Shown: piece after piece, positions 43,702-52,839 of the stretch
How the letters are laid out: each line of letters begins with the position of its first letter
Position numbering within the stretch: position 1 is the first letter of the stretch
Assembly (NCBI GenBank): GCA_945863875.1
Contig: CAMBBS010000010.1
Coordinates: 58,965 to 122,964 of the forward strand
Direction: 5' to 3'
Source: Desulfopila aestuarii DSM 18488
GTDB taxonomy: Bacteria; Desulfobacterota; Desulfobulbia; Desulfobulbales; Desulfocapsaceae
DNA length: 64,000 nt
Translations under genes and position numbers: made by a program
The notes under the pieces: model-generated
What the model saw: only the letters and a program-made list of their open reading frames with translations
What the model was told of the DNA's origin: nothing
Databases searched by the model: none

Positions 43702-43706
43702 GTCAT

Positions 43707-45152
43707 TTATTTCCTTGCAAAAATAATGCGCGGCAGGCGGACGCGACGATAGCTGCCATCTTCCAGTTGCCACTCGATGGACTCGATACTCTCCTCGTCG
43801 ACTGCCGTATTCGGACGTCCGCTTGCCAGCTGCAGGTAGGCGAGCAGCTCGGACAGGCCGAGGTGCAAAGGATGCAGAGCCACCAGCTCGGCCAGGCTGA
43901 TCTGTGATCGCTCCTGCAGTGCCTGGCGGATATTGCGGGAGAGTTCCGCCCGATCGACGACCACCTGGTTGAAGAGCGAGCTCAGATCGGCATCCGTCTC
44001 TCCCTCTTCCAGGGCGAGATCGACAATCATCGGTTTCACCGGAGGCCGGTACAAGGGCCGCTCCATCGGCAGTTCGACCGTGGCGGCGGCCTCGGCCAGC
44101 TCGATGAAATCTCCGGTCGGCGCATTCTCGCGAACGGCCAGCGACCCGGCTTCGATATTGTGCAGGATATCCATGATGCGCCGGTTTTCCAGCCAGGCCT
44201 GATCGTCGAGGAAGCGGCGCAGCTGCTGCGACAGGCGGGCGACGGTGCGCTGGGTATGTTCTCCCGCCTCCAGCCAGTCGTAGTGCACGCGGCGCAAACG
44301 CGGTTCGGGCTGCATTGCCGCCACCGGCGGCAGGGTCAAGACCTGCTCCAGCAGGCGGCTCAGCTCCTCCTGGCGGCTCTGCGACATGAGGAAATCCCAG
44401 AACGCCCTGAAGCTCTTGCCCTGGTCGGAATCGGCGATAGTATCGCGCTGGCCCATGATCTCCTCGAGCAGCTCTCCCTTGGCGCCGTCCCACAGGGCGA
44501 TCCGCTCGCGCACCTGTCGATCGAGGCTGCGAAAGTTGTGCTCTACCTCGCGAAAGTCGGCGAGCAGGTCTCGTGCCAGCTGGAGAAACTGCTGAAAGCG
44601 GTCCTTTAAGGCCGTATCGTTTAACAGCGAAATATCCCCATCCCGGATGCGTTCCATCTCGGCATCTATCTCGTCTCGCCGTCGAAGCAGCTCGGCGGTT
44701 CGTGCCTCGGGGTCGGCTTCGCTACCCTCGCTCATCTGCCTGAGCAGGGCAAAGAGGGTCAGCAGCCGTGACTCAGTGCCGACAAAAGCACGTTCGGTAA
44801 GGCTTGCCAGCCAGGCGATGCTTTTTTCGCTCCCCGAAGTGAGGTCGAAGTGGGGTTCATCGGAGCCGGGCGGGTAGTACTTGCGCAGCCAGCCTTTCTC
44901 GTTGTCCGCCCAGTCGTTGAGATATTCCGAGGCCCGCCTGGGGAAAACCTCCGGGCCGTAGGTTTCCCGCAGCGAAAACAGTTCGTCTTCCAGGGCCTCG
45001 GCCAGATCCGCCTGGCCGATCAGACGAACGTTCGGCTCGATAAACACCCGGTGCAGAAAACTCGCCAAAAGCGGCGCGTGATCAGAACGCAGCAGGCGCC
45101 AGGCCGGGTGCGTCCGGCGCAACTGATCAAGATCGGCATAATCAAGGGTCAT
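43707..45152 (-). CDS. jetA: Wadjet kleisin subunit JetA (DUF3375)
   Basis: A 481-residue DUF3375 protein, defining a type I Wadjet system. It begins MTLDYADLDQLRRTHPAWRL, has FIEPNVRLIGQADLAEALED and a charged middle region with coiled-coil character, and ends in a short beta-rich part (LEDGSYRRVRLPRIIFARK). It closes the SMC ring as kleisin. Start at 45152 is 4 nt after the stop of the preceding gene; the open frame above it is inside that gene. JetB follows after 5 nt. Confidence 0.93.
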   Translation of the reverse strand: MTLDYADLDQLRRTHPAWRLLRSDHAPLLASFLHRVFIEPNVRLIGQADLAEALEDELFSLRETYGPEVFPRRASEYLNDWADNEKGWLRKYYPPGSDEPHFDLTSGSEKSIAWLASLTERAFVGTESRLLTLFALLRQMSEGSEADPEARTAELLRRRDEIDAEMERIRDGDISLLNDTALKDRFQQFLQLARDLLADFREVEHNFRSLDRQVRERIALWDGAKGELLEEIMGQRDTIADSDQGKSFRAFWDFLMSQSRQEELSRLLEQVLTLPPVAAMQPEPRLRRVHYDWLEAGEHTQRTVARLSQQLRRFLDDQAWLENRRIMDILHNIEAGSLAVRENAPTGDFIELAEAAATVELPMERPLYRPPVKPMIVDLALEEGETDADLSSLFNQVVVDRAELSRNIRQALQERSQISLAELVALHPLHLGLSELLAYLQLASGRPNTAVDEESIESIEWQLEDGSYRRVRLPRIIFARK

Positions 45153-45156
45153 GGTA

Positions 45157-46299
45157 TTAAAGAAGTCCGGCCTTCTCCAGGCGATTGGTAAAGGCCTTGC
45201 GTCGGCTATGTCCGGCCATGAACTTCTTGAATTCCTGGCGGAACGTATCCGAGTTACCTTGCAGTTCGTAGGCGTCGCGCAGGTTGACAAGCACCTCGCA
45301 GGCGCTGTCATAGCCGCTGGCACAGGTTCTTTCGGCCTCTTCATGGGCCTTTTTCCAGAAAGTGGTGGAGTTTTTGGCCACATGGGTGAGCAGGGCTTCC
45401 ATTGTCTTCTTTTGTGCCGCTGCGGTTTTTCTCTGTGCCTCCGCTTTTCTGGCCAGTCGTACAGCCTTGGCCTGTTCGGCCTGCTGCCAAAGCTCCTCGA
45501 CAGTGCGGCATGTCGCTGTCTGGTCCTGCGGGTTTGCCTGGGATCGCCAGGCGGTAAAGCTGCGCTTCAATGTTCTTTCCGCCTGCGCTCCCTGCCCGGT
45601 CAGCATCTGGTGCATGTATTGCCGAATTTCTTCGCGGGGTAGCTCTTCCAGCCATACATCGAGTGCTGCCACCATCCTCTCGTCGCTCGATTCCACCCGG
45701 CTGCCGATTCCCGCGCCGGCCAGCAGGTCCTGGTCAACGGCAAGAAATTCGGCCAGGGCATGCTGCGCCGCAGTCAGTTTACCCAGATCAGTCAGGGCCA
45801 TCGGTTCCCGTTCTGCGTCCCCGTCCTCGACTGTCACGGCCTGCAGCCAACCGATATACAGGCTCCGCAAATCCCCCCGCAACAGCTCTTCACGTAAAGG
45901 AACCAGCCGGGCCATCCAGCTGCCTCCATCTTCATCCTCATAATCTTCGTAATTTTCACTTTCAGCAAGCGACCAGGTCAGCAGCCAGTAATCGCCTACC
46001 GGTTCCACATCAAGATAATCCTCCACGGCAAAGGCCTGCAGGGCCTGTTCGTCGACAGCGTCCTTCGGCAGACGCAGCATCAGAGTCGCCGTGCCGAAGT
46101 TGGAGAGGTAGACATGCGCATCGAAGTAATGCTGCATAAGGTTGCGCGGTCTTGCCTGCAAATCGCCATAGTTGTAGACATTGATAAAGCTGACCGGCGT
46201 GATCTCCGCCCGGGAGGAAATCCCTCGCAGCTCTTTCATTTCAATATCACTCAGCGGTTTGTCGATAGCTCGAAAATCATAGTATTGATATTCACTCAT
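45157..46299 (-). CDS. Uncharacterised protein coupled to the Wadjet operon
   Basis: A 380-residue soluble protein. It starts MSEYQYYDFRAIDKPLSD, has a conserved-looking N-terminal domain (residues 1-190: ISSRAEITPVSFINVYNYGD, MQHYFDAHVYLSNFGTATLM) and an acidic patch (ENYEDYEDEDGG), followed by an Ala/Lys-rich helical C-terminus (residues about 270-380). The N-terminal domain belongs to a widespread family of unknown function that I recall near SWIM zinc-finger genes and other loci. Four nucleotides separate its stop from the jetA start, so it is the promoter-proximal gene of the same operon. It is not part of the standard JetABCD set. The ATG at 46299 is preferred over 46344. Confidence 0.75.
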   Translation of the reverse strand: MSEYQYYDFRAIDKPLSDIEMKELRGISSRAEITPVSFINVYNYGDLQARPRNLMQHYFDAHVYLSNFGTATLMLRLPKDAVDEQALQAFAVEDYLDVEPVGDYWLLTWSLAESENYEDYEDEDGGSWMARLVPLREELLRGDLRSLYIGWLQAVTVEDGDAEREPMALTDLGKLTAAQHALAEFLAVDQDLLAGAGIGSRVESSDERMVAALDVWLEELPREEIRQYMHQMLTGQGAQAERTLKRSFTAWRSQANPQDQTATCRTVEELWQQAEQAKAVRLARKAEAQRKTAAAQKKTMEALLTHVAKNSTTFWKKAHEEAERTCASGYDSACEVLVNLRDAYELQGNSDTFRQEFKKFMAGHSRRKAFTNRLEKAGLL

Positions 46300-46499
46300 T
46301 GGCGGCTTCCTGGTAAACTTTTCCGTCGAAGCAATATTTTCCACCCGAAAAGATATAACATCTGCTCCTCCTTCCGCAAGACATACTTCCGCTTATACTG
46401 GCCATACAACCTTAAAAATGAGGGGAATGAGCTAAAAAATGTGTTTTTATAGCTCACAAAAATCTATATAGTGATTTATAAAAGGAGGTTTTATAAATC

Positions 46500-47636
46500 A
46501 TGACCCACAAAAAATGGAACTGGCAAAAAGAAGACTGGACAGTATTTTCATATGATAACGAAGAAATAGAAAAATTAGAAAGAGAGTATGCCAGCCAATC
46601 CGGTTTTTCGCTTGGCATTGCCAGGCATCTCTCAAGTGGAGACCAAAACGACCTGATAGTTGAGCTTTTAAGCAATGAAGCCAGTAAAACATCTGAAATT
46701 GAGGGAGAATTTTTAGACCGGGAAAGCCTGCAATCTTCCATAAGGCGAGAGTTCGGTTTGGGCATGCCCGGTCATCACAATCATTTTAATGCAAGTCCCG
46801 CGGAAGCCGGGATCGCTGAAATGATGAAAGATATATTCACCAATTGCGAGTCGCCATTATCAGAGAAGACGCTTTGTGATTGGCATGAAATGTTGATGTC
46901 CGGCAGAAAAAAAATAGAGATAGGAAAATATCGAACACATACGGAGGCGATGCAAGTTGTCTCAGGGAGATACGACAAGCCCAAAGTTCATTTTGAGGCT
47001 CCCCCTTCCGCCGATGTTGCAAAAGAAATGGAGAAGTTCATAGATTGGTTCAACAAATCAGCCCCTAACGGGAAAGAACCCTTGACCCCCTTGGTGAGGG
47101 CAGGAATTGCACATATCTATTTTGTTTCAATCCATCCTTTCGAAGATGGAAATGGACGGATAGGGCGGGGGATAGTTGAAAAATCATTATCACAGAATAT
47201 GGGTCGGCCGACACTCATTGCGATTTCTTCAAGTATTAACGACAGCAAGAGAAAATATTATGAGGAGTTGGCGGTAGCAACTAAAGGAAATAACATAACA
47301 CAATGGCTTGTTTATTTTGCTGATACCCTTCTCGATGCCCAAAAACAAACTATACAACAAGTCGATTTCATAATCACCAAAGCAAAGTTTTTCGATACCC
47401 ACAAAGAGAACCTCAATCCCCGCCAATTAAAAGTAATTAACAGAATACTTGCCGAAGGCCCTAAAGGCTTTGGTGATGGATTTAGTGCGAAAAATTACCG
47501 CGCAATCACAAAATCGCCCACGGCAACAGCCACAAGAGATTTGCAGGATCTGGTAAGCAAGGGTATTTTTTCAAAAACCGGTCAGCTGAAAACCACCCGT
47601 TATACGTTGAATCTTTCCCCTTTTCAGGGCAAGTAA
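46500..47636 (+). CDS. Class II Fic-family AMPylase-like protein (DUF4172-Fic-wHTH)
   Basis: A 378-residue protein. The N-terminal DUF4172 region (WNWQKEDWTVFSYDNEE) contains the inhibitory helix motif TSEIEGE; the catalytic core has HPFEDGNGRIGR, the full Fic motif with His, Gly and Arg. A C-terminal winged helix follows (LAEGPKGFGDGFSAKNYRAIT, SPTATATRDLQDLVSKG). The inhibitor helix lying N-terminal to the core makes it class II, self-inhibited until released. It transfers AMP or another nucleotide to a target protein. It is divergent from the Wadjet operon. AAAGGAGG precedes the start. Base composition is more AT-rich than the neighbouring jet genes, suggesting separate acquisition. Confidence 0.92.
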   Translation: MTHKKWNWQKEDWTVFSYDNEEIEKLEREYASQSGFSLGIARHLSSGDQNDLIVELLSNEASKTSEIEGEFLDRESLQSSIRREFGLGMPGHHNHFNASPAEAGIAEMMKDIFTNCESPLSEKTLCDWHEMLMSGRKKIEIGKYRTHTEAMQVVSGRYDKPKVHFEAPPSADVAKEMEKFIDWFNKSAPNGKEPLTPLVRAGIAHIYFVSIHPFEDGNGRIGRGIVEKSLSQNMGRPTLIAISSSINDSKRKYYEELAVATKGNNITQWLVYFADTLLDAQKQTIQQVDFIITKAKFFDTHKENLNPRQLKVINRILAEGPKGFGDGFSAKNYRAITKSPTATATRDLQDLVSKGIFSKTGQLKTTRYTLNLSPFQGK

Positions 47637-47695
47637 CAGACTGTAGTCAGGCTCCATGTGAGAACGAAAATAATTGACGCCCCTCTCTTGCAAAC

Positions 47696-47749
47696 AGAAA
47701 ACATTTGTTATTATAACAACATATTGGTACTGTTCGTTGCATGTTTTCT
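47696..47749 (+). promoter_or_regulatory. Nested inverted repeats upstream of the flavodoxin-like gene
   Basis: AGAAAACAT (47696-47704) and ATGTTTTCT (47741-47749) form 9-bp perfect outer arms; inside them TTGTTAT-T-ATAACAA (47705-47719) is a second perfect inverted repeat. They end 51 bp before the start codon. This fits an operator region, or the terminator area of the fic gene; the spacing favours an operator. Confidence 0.35.
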
Positions 47750-47800
47750 TAGTCGCAAAGAGTATCAGCAGGCTGTGGCCTAAACTGGAAGATTCAGCAA

Positions 47801-48268
47801 ATGGATACAAATAAAAAGAACATCCTGGTGATCTATCATTCCCAGGGCGGCACGATGAAACGTATGGCCGACAGGTTTGCCAAGGGCGCGCAAAAAGAGG
47901 AAAACGTTACCGTCACCTATAAAAAAGCGGCGGAGGCGACCCTGGACGACTTGCTGCAATGCCACGGTATCGCCATCGGCTCGCCTGAATATTTTGGGAC
48001 CATGGCGGGGATGATCAAGGATTTTTTTGATCGGACCTACGAGGGTGCAAAGGAGAAGACCATTGGGCTGCCTTTTATTGTATTTGTCTGTGCCGGCAAT
48101 GACGGCCGGGGTGCTGTTACCCAGATCGAGAGACTTGCCGCCGGCTACAAATGGAAGAAAGTTCAGGAACATGTGAGGATCGTCGGCCCGCCGACAAAGG
48201 AGGATCTCGCCAGGCTGGAAGAGCTGGGGCAGACTCTCGCGGCGGGCGTCGATTTCGGTATTTTTTGA
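47801..48268 (+). CDS. Flavodoxin-like FMN protein
   Basis: A 155-residue flavodoxin fold: phosphate-binding loop VIYHSQGGTMKRMA, GIAIGSPEYFGTMAGMIKDFFDR and VFVCAGNDGRGAV. Members of this group act as NAD(P)H-dependent FMN reductases or electron carriers. It may supply low-potential electrons. The next gene begins 35 bp downstream on the same strand, so it may be the first gene of a unit that includes the ACT protein and thiolase. Confidence 0.85.
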   Translation: MDTNKKNILVIYHSQGGTMKRMADRFAKGAQKEENVTVTYKKAAEATLDDLLQCHGIAIGSPEYFGTMAGMIKDFFDRTYEGAKEKTIGLPFIVFVCAGNDGRGAVTQIERLAAGYKWKKVQEHVRIVGPPTKEDLARLEELGQTLAAGVDFGIF

Positions 48269-48303
48269 CTCTGATAAACATAAAATCTTCCCACGAACCT
48301 GTC

Positions 48304-48705
48304 ATGAACCCGATCATCGACCTCGACCTTTTACTCCGAACAATGGCGCCCGTGCTGCATCCCGGCGTCTTTGTCTTTGCTTCCCTCGATGCCGGGGTGA
48401 CGGTAGATCCAGCGCTGGTGCTCGCCTCCATCAAGGAGCCGGAAGGACTGTCGGTAGTCATGCGCGAAAGCGATGCCCAGAGGTATGATCTCCATATACT
48501 GTTTCGCTGCGCCTGGATTACCTTGTCGGTACATTCCGATCTCCAGGCGATAGGCTTGACCGCGGCCTTTGCCACGGCATTGGCCGATGCGGCGATCAGC
48601 TGTAATGTTGTCGCCGGTGCATACCATGACCACATTTTCGTGCCGATCCAGGCGGCGGAAAAAGCCATGCACGTGCTGCGTTCTCTGCAAAAAAGCACAT
48701 TTTAA
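48304..48705 (+). CDS. ACT-domain protein (DUF2241/ACT_3 type)
   Basis: A 133-residue protein with two ACT-like halves: LRTMAPVLHPGVFVFASLD (DUF2241) and LSVHSDLQAIGLTAAFATALADAAISC followed by VVAGAYHDHIFVP (ACT_7/CASTOR-like). The family probably binds amino acids; its regulatory partner is unknown. The ATG at 48304 starts the conserved domain; the open frame upstream overlaps the flavodoxin gene and is a shadow. Confidence 0.85.
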   Translation: MNPIIDLDLLLRTMAPVLHPGVFVFASLDAGVTVDPALVLASIKEPEGLSVVMRESDAQRYDLHILFRCAWITLSVHSDLQAIGLTAAFATALADAAISCNVVAGAYHDHIFVPIQAAEKAMHVLRSLQKSTF

Positions 48706-48748
48706 TACAAACCTCTATTTGATAAAATCGTCTATAAGGATCAAAACT

Positions 48749-49999
48749 ATGAAAGACGTTGTCATCGTATCCGGCTGCCGGACCGCTATCGGCGCATTCG
48801 GCGGCACCCTGCGGGACTTGAACGGCGCCATCCTGGCCGGTGTCACCATGAAAGAAGCGGTTCGGCGGGCCGGTATCGATCCTGTGCTGCTTGACGATAT
48901 CCGCTATGGCTGCTGCATGGAATCCGCCGACACCCTCAATGTCACCCGGGTCGGCTCGCTTCTCGCCGGTATCCCGGACACCGTTCCCTCCGTGACCATC
49001 AATCGCGTGTGTATTTCCGGTATGGAGGCGGTCATCTCCGGCATGGCGATGATCCAGGCGGGCATGGCCGATATCATCCTTGCCGGCGGCACCGAGCATA
49101 TGTCCAGCGTGCCCTATTCGGTTCCGGCGGCACGATGGGGCTGCCGCCTCCAGGACCAGTCCTTTGTCGATAACCTGATCCACGCCCTGCATTGCGGCTC
49201 GCATATCATTCCCCATCCCGAAGACGGCCCGGTGGACGCCACGCAGGCCCCGCTCAGCATGTTCGTCGGTAAACCGTATATCATGGGCCATACGGCGGAA
49301 TTTGTCGCCCAATATCTTGGCATAACAAGAGAAGAGATGGACGAAGTCGCCCTGCGCAGTCACAATAATGTCGAACGGGCCACCCAGGATGGCTCCTTTG
49401 CCGACGAGATTGTCCCGGTGGAAGTGCCGCAGAGAAAGAAAGCATCTCTTCTCTTTGACAAGGACGAACATTTCCGGCCTGGCATGACCATGGATATCCT
49501 CCGTAAACTGCCCCTGGCCTTTGTCCCGGAAATCGGCACGGTGACCGCCGGGAATTCCAGCGGTATCAACGACGGCTCCACCGGCATGGTCATTATGTCG
49601 GCCGACAGGGCGAAAGAGCTCGGCGTGCAGCCGCTTGCCAAAATCAAGGCCGTGGCCCGGGGCGCCTGTCATCCGTCGATCATGGGCCTCTCGCCGGTCC
49701 CGGCGGTGCATAACCTGCTCAAATCGTCCGGTTTAACCCTGCGGGATTTTGAGCTGATCGAGGTCAACGAGGCCTTTGCCGCGCAGTATCTCGGCTGTGA
49801 AAAAGAGCTGGGCCTGAACCGCGAGATCACCAACGTCAACGGTTCGGGCATCGGCCTCGGCCATCCGGTCGGCTCAACCGGCGCGCGGATCATGGTCACC
49901 CTGATGTATGCCATGAAAAATCGCGGCAAATCTCTCGGCCTGGCGACCCTGTGCGGCGGTGGTGGCGTGTCCATGGCCTGTGCCATTGAGATGCTCTAA
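48749..49999 (+). CDS. Acetyl-CoA acetyltransferase (thiolase)
   Basis: A 416-residue classical thiolase. The nucleophile Cys is in NRVCISGMEAV, then VNEAFAAQYLG, GSGIGLGHPVGSTGAR with the catalytic His and the second Cys in TLCGGGGVSMA. It condenses or cleaves acetoacetyl-CoA or longer 3-ketoacyl-CoAs. The ATG at 48749 has AAGGA 9 nt upstream; the frame upstream enters the ACT gene. This is a complete classical thiolase, unlike the DUF35-dependent one at 14181. Confidence 0.93.
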   Translation: MKDVVIVSGCRTAIGAFGGTLRDLNGAILAGVTMKEAVRRAGIDPVLLDDIRYGCCMESADTLNVTRVGSLLAGIPDTVPSVTINRVCISGMEAVISGMAMIQAGMADIILAGGTEHMSSVPYSVPAARWGCRLQDQSFVDNLIHALHCGSHIIPHPEDGPVDATQAPLSMFVGKPYIMGHTAEFVAQYLGITREEMDEVALRSHNNVERATQDGSFADEIVPVEVPQRKKASLLFDKDEHFRPGMTMDILRKLPLAFVPEIGTVTAGNSSGINDGSTGMVIMSADRAKELGVQPLAKIKAVARGACHPSIMGLSPVPAVHNLLKSSGLTLRDFELIEVNEAFAAQYLGCEKELGLNREITNVNGSGIGLGHPVGSTGARIMVTLMYAMKNRGKSLGLATLCGGGGVSMACAIEML

Positions 50000-50016
50000 A
50001 AAAGCAGGCAAACAAA

Positions 50017-51192
50017 ATGAATATCATCGGCAGCTGGACATGGAAAAAACTCGGCAATGCGCTGTTTGCCCCTAAAGTTAAGGACATAGATGCCAAAATA
50101 AACGCAGTCAAGCAACGCCTGCCGATTCCTGTCTTCTGGTTATTGGGGAAAACGCAATCAGGGAAAACGTCAATAATACGGGCATTAACCGGCGATGATG
50201 CGGTTGAGATCGGTAACGGATTTCAGGCGTGTACGAAGAGGTCGCGATTTTATGATTTCCCGTCGGCCAGCCATCCGATGCTCCGCTTTCTTGATACCCG
50301 AGGCTTAGGTGAAACGGCGTATAACCCGGCTGAAGATTTGACCTGGTGTGCCAATCAGGCGCACTTACTGATCGTCGTGCTGCGGGCGCTGGATATGAAT
50401 CAGGCGGAGGTGCTTGAAGCGGTGTTCGCTATCCATAAGCAGCATCCGAGCTGGCCGATCATTGTCGTACAAACCACCTTGCACGAAGGTTATGGGAGTA
50501 TCGACACGGAACATATCCAGCCCTATCCTTATCACAAGACACCATTTCCACCGCAGGTGCAGCATGCCCTGGCCCAGGTCTTACTGCATCAACGCGACTG
50601 GTTCAAGGGTTTGAAAGTGCATTTTGTCCCCGTTGATTTCACCCTCCCCGAAGATGGGTTCGAACCAAGCGATTATGGTTTGAGCGCCCTGTGGGATGCC
50701 ATTGAAACGGTGCTGCCGCTGGGCGTGATAGGTTTGTTGCGGGGCACTGAACAACATAAAGAATTGCTTGATTTTCATGCCCGGGAGGCCCACCCGCATC
50801 TTATTGGTTACGCATTGCTGAATGTCTGCATGGGGGCGATACCGCTGGCTGGTTTGCCTTTGGTGCTCGGGGTGCAAGCCAAGTTGTTTCATAGTATTGC
50901 ATCCATTTATGACCTGGAATTGACCCGCAGGCTGTATGCCGAATTTACTACGCTGATCGGCACTGGTATCGGCATGGGGCTGCTGGGACGGGAAATGCTG
51001 AAACTGATCCCGGTGTACGGCTGGGCGGTGGCAGGGGTGTATTCCGGGGCGATGACCTATGCCTTGGGTAAAGCTTTTTGTGTGTATTTGTACGGTGTTA
51101 AACGAGGTGCCATGCCGGATCAAGAGATCTTGAAACAGACATACAACGAAGCCTTTAACCATGCTCGACAATTTCTTAAAAGTAGGGAATAA
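50017..51192 (+). CDS. GTPase with DUF697-like membrane-associated C-terminus
   Basis: A 391-residue protein. The G domain has P-loop LLGKTQSGKTSIIRAL, switch/G3 FLDTRGLGE, and a divergent G4 (VVQTTLHEG). The C-terminal third contains hydrophobic stretches (YALLNVCMGAIPLAGLPLVLG, GTGIGMGLLGREML) like YcjF/DUF697 proteins. It begins 17 nt after the thiolase gene. A second, larger GTPase follows, overlapping or nearly so, so they likely work as a pair at the inner membrane. Function unknown. Confidence 0.85.
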   Translation: MNIIGSWTWKKLGNALFAPKVKDIDAKINAVKQRLPIPVFWLLGKTQSGKTSIIRALTGDDAVEIGNGFQACTKRSRFYDFPSASHPMLRFLDTRGLGETAYNPAEDLTWCANQAHLLIVVLRALDMNQAEVLEAVFAIHKQHPSWPIIVVQTTLHEGYGSIDTEHIQPYPYHKTPFPPQVQHALAQVLLHQRDWFKGLKVHFVPVDFTLPEDGFEPSDYGLSALWDAIETVLPLGVIGLLRGTEQHKELLDFHAREAHPHLIGYALLNVCMGAIPLAGLPLVLGVQAKLFHSIASIYDLELTRRLYAEFTTLIGTGIGMGLLGREMLKLIPVYGWAVAGVYSGAMTYALGKAFCVYLYGVKRGAMPDQEILKQTYNEAFNHARQFLKSRE

Positions 51193-51196
51193 GTTT

Positions 51197-52714
51197 ATGG
51201 CTGTGTCTTTAACCCGCTTTGGCATAATCGTGGCCGCGGTCTTTATATTGCCGTGGCTGGTATTGATAGGCTTGGGTTTTCACTGGTTATGGCAGCACGG
51301 TTGGCTCTATCAAGGCATGGGTGTTGTTTCGGCGAATGTTGTGCTGGTGTATTGCCTGCTGCGCTGGCGTCAGCGTACGACAAAGCCGATATTTGTCAAG
51401 CCGTTTGCCATTTTGCCCAATCCCAACTGGCCGGATAACGCCCAGGTAATCTGGCAAGAACTTGAGCCCCTAACCGTGCGCTGGCAGACAGAAGTCAATG
51501 TCTTGACCGACACTAAAAAAGCCTTACAGCTGTCCAATGAAGTATTGACGCTGGTTGCACGACACTGTCATGCCGATTCCAAGTACCCTGTTTTAGAATT
51601 TCCACTCCCATATTTACTCAGGTTGATCGTTTTGGTTTGTAACGATATTCAGCATGAGATCTTAGATAAAATTCCGGGCAGCCATGCGGTACGGGTTGGT
51701 GATGTGCTGCGCGCCAGGCAACATCTTCATTCCTATAATAATATTAAATCAATAGCCAAAGTCTGGCATTGGCTGTTCAATTGGCCGGGCGCGGCGATGG
51801 CCGAGGCTCGCGGTTTATTATTCAGCAAAGGAATCAATACCGTTACCAGCGAGATATCGAACCGTTTGATCGGCGCGTACATTAAAAAACTCGGCTATTA
51901 TGCTATTCAATTCTATAGCGGGCAATTGACCCTGGAGGATATCGTTCCGACTGAGCGCTTAAGCCCTGCCTCAAAAAAAAATATCGCCGAGAACCAGGAG
52001 CGGGAACAATCTCTTGAGCCGCTCCGGTTCCTGGTTGCAGGCCAGGTAAGCAGCGGTAAATCCAGCTTGATCAATGCGCTGTTTGGCGAAATAAAAAGTG
52101 CGTCAGGATTCTTGCCCACTACTTCGGACATAACGCCCTACGTTCTCGAACGCGATGGGCTGCAGCAGGCGATCATACTGGACAGTGCCGGGTACGGCGG
52201 CGTGATGCACGACCAGGTGCCTGCCGCATTACAACGAGAATGGGCAAAAGTTGATGTTATCATAATGGTTTGCCATGCAGCACAGGCGGCTCGCCATGCG
52301 GATGCACAGCAGGTGGATGCGATCCGTAATTATTTTCAGCAAGCCCGTCCAAACCAGGCCCTGCCGGTTATTATTGCCGTGGCGACACATATCGACCGAT
52401 TACGGCCCGTGCGTGAATGGCAGCCACCTTACCAGATTCAGCAACCGGATAACGCCAAGGCACACAGCATCCGGCAGGCGTGTCTGTCAATAGCGGCAGA
52501 GTTAAGCCTTTCCCCAGACTGCGTTGTCCCGGTGTGCCTCGCCTCCGGCAATCCGCCATACAATATCGAAGACGGAGTATTGCCACTGATCCATGAACAT
52601 CTCAATGCTGCCCAACGGGTTCGATATTTGCGTTGTCTGCGTCAGCAGCAATCGGAGAGTTATTGGCGACACTGGCGTAAGCAGGCCTTAAAAGCTGGAC
52701 AAATCATTCATTAA
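51197..52714 (+). CDS. Membrane-anchored GTPase, partner of the preceding GTPase
   Basis: A 505-residue protein: two N-terminal transmembrane helices (residues 1-55; FGIIVAAVFILPWLVLIGLG), a helical domain, and a C-terminal G domain (about 275-505) with VAGQVSSGKSSLINAL, DSAGYGG and VATHIDRLRP. The arrangement recalls dynamin-like or YcjX/EngA-like stress GTPases. The frame also permits an ATG at 51161 inside the previous gene; ATG 51197 with AGGGA upstream is chosen, 4 nt after that gene's stop. No further gene is coupled to it. Confidence 0.82.
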   Translation: MAVSLTRFGIIVAAVFILPWLVLIGLGFHWLWQHGWLYQGMGVVSANVVLVYCLLRWRQRTTKPIFVKPFAILPNPNWPDNAQVIWQELEPLTVRWQTEVNVLTDTKKALQLSNEVLTLVARHCHADSKYPVLEFPLPYLLRLIVLVCNDIQHEILDKIPGSHAVRVGDVLRARQHLHSYNNIKSIAKVWHWLFNWPGAAMAEARGLLFSKGINTVTSEISNRLIGAYIKKLGYYAIQFYSGQLTLEDIVPTERLSPASKKNIAENQEREQSLEPLRFLVAGQVSSGKSSLINALFGEIKSASGFLPTTSDITPYVLERDGLQQAIILDSAGYGGVMHDQVPAALQREWAKVDVIIMVCHAAQAARHADAQQVDAIRNYFQQARPNQALPVIIAVATHIDRLRPVREWQPPYQIQQPDNAKAHSIRQACLSIAAELSLSPDCVVPVCLASGNPPYNIEDGVLPLIHEHLNAAQRVRYLRCLRQQQSESYWRHWRKQALKAGQIIH

Positions 52715-52839
52715 ATACCATCGCCACGCTGTGGTTCTTGATTGTCGGTCTTTATTTCTTAAGATCCAAAAGAGGCATGCAAGGTAAGTCATAAGTAGTT
52801 GTCAGAGGCAAGCGGAGATAACTCCTGGGAGACGAAGCT

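Noticed and set aside
43702..44493. An N-terminal extension of jetB by 264 codons
   Set aside because: It lies inside jetA in another frame and is Gly/Arg-rich shadow sequence; DUF4194 starts at 43701.
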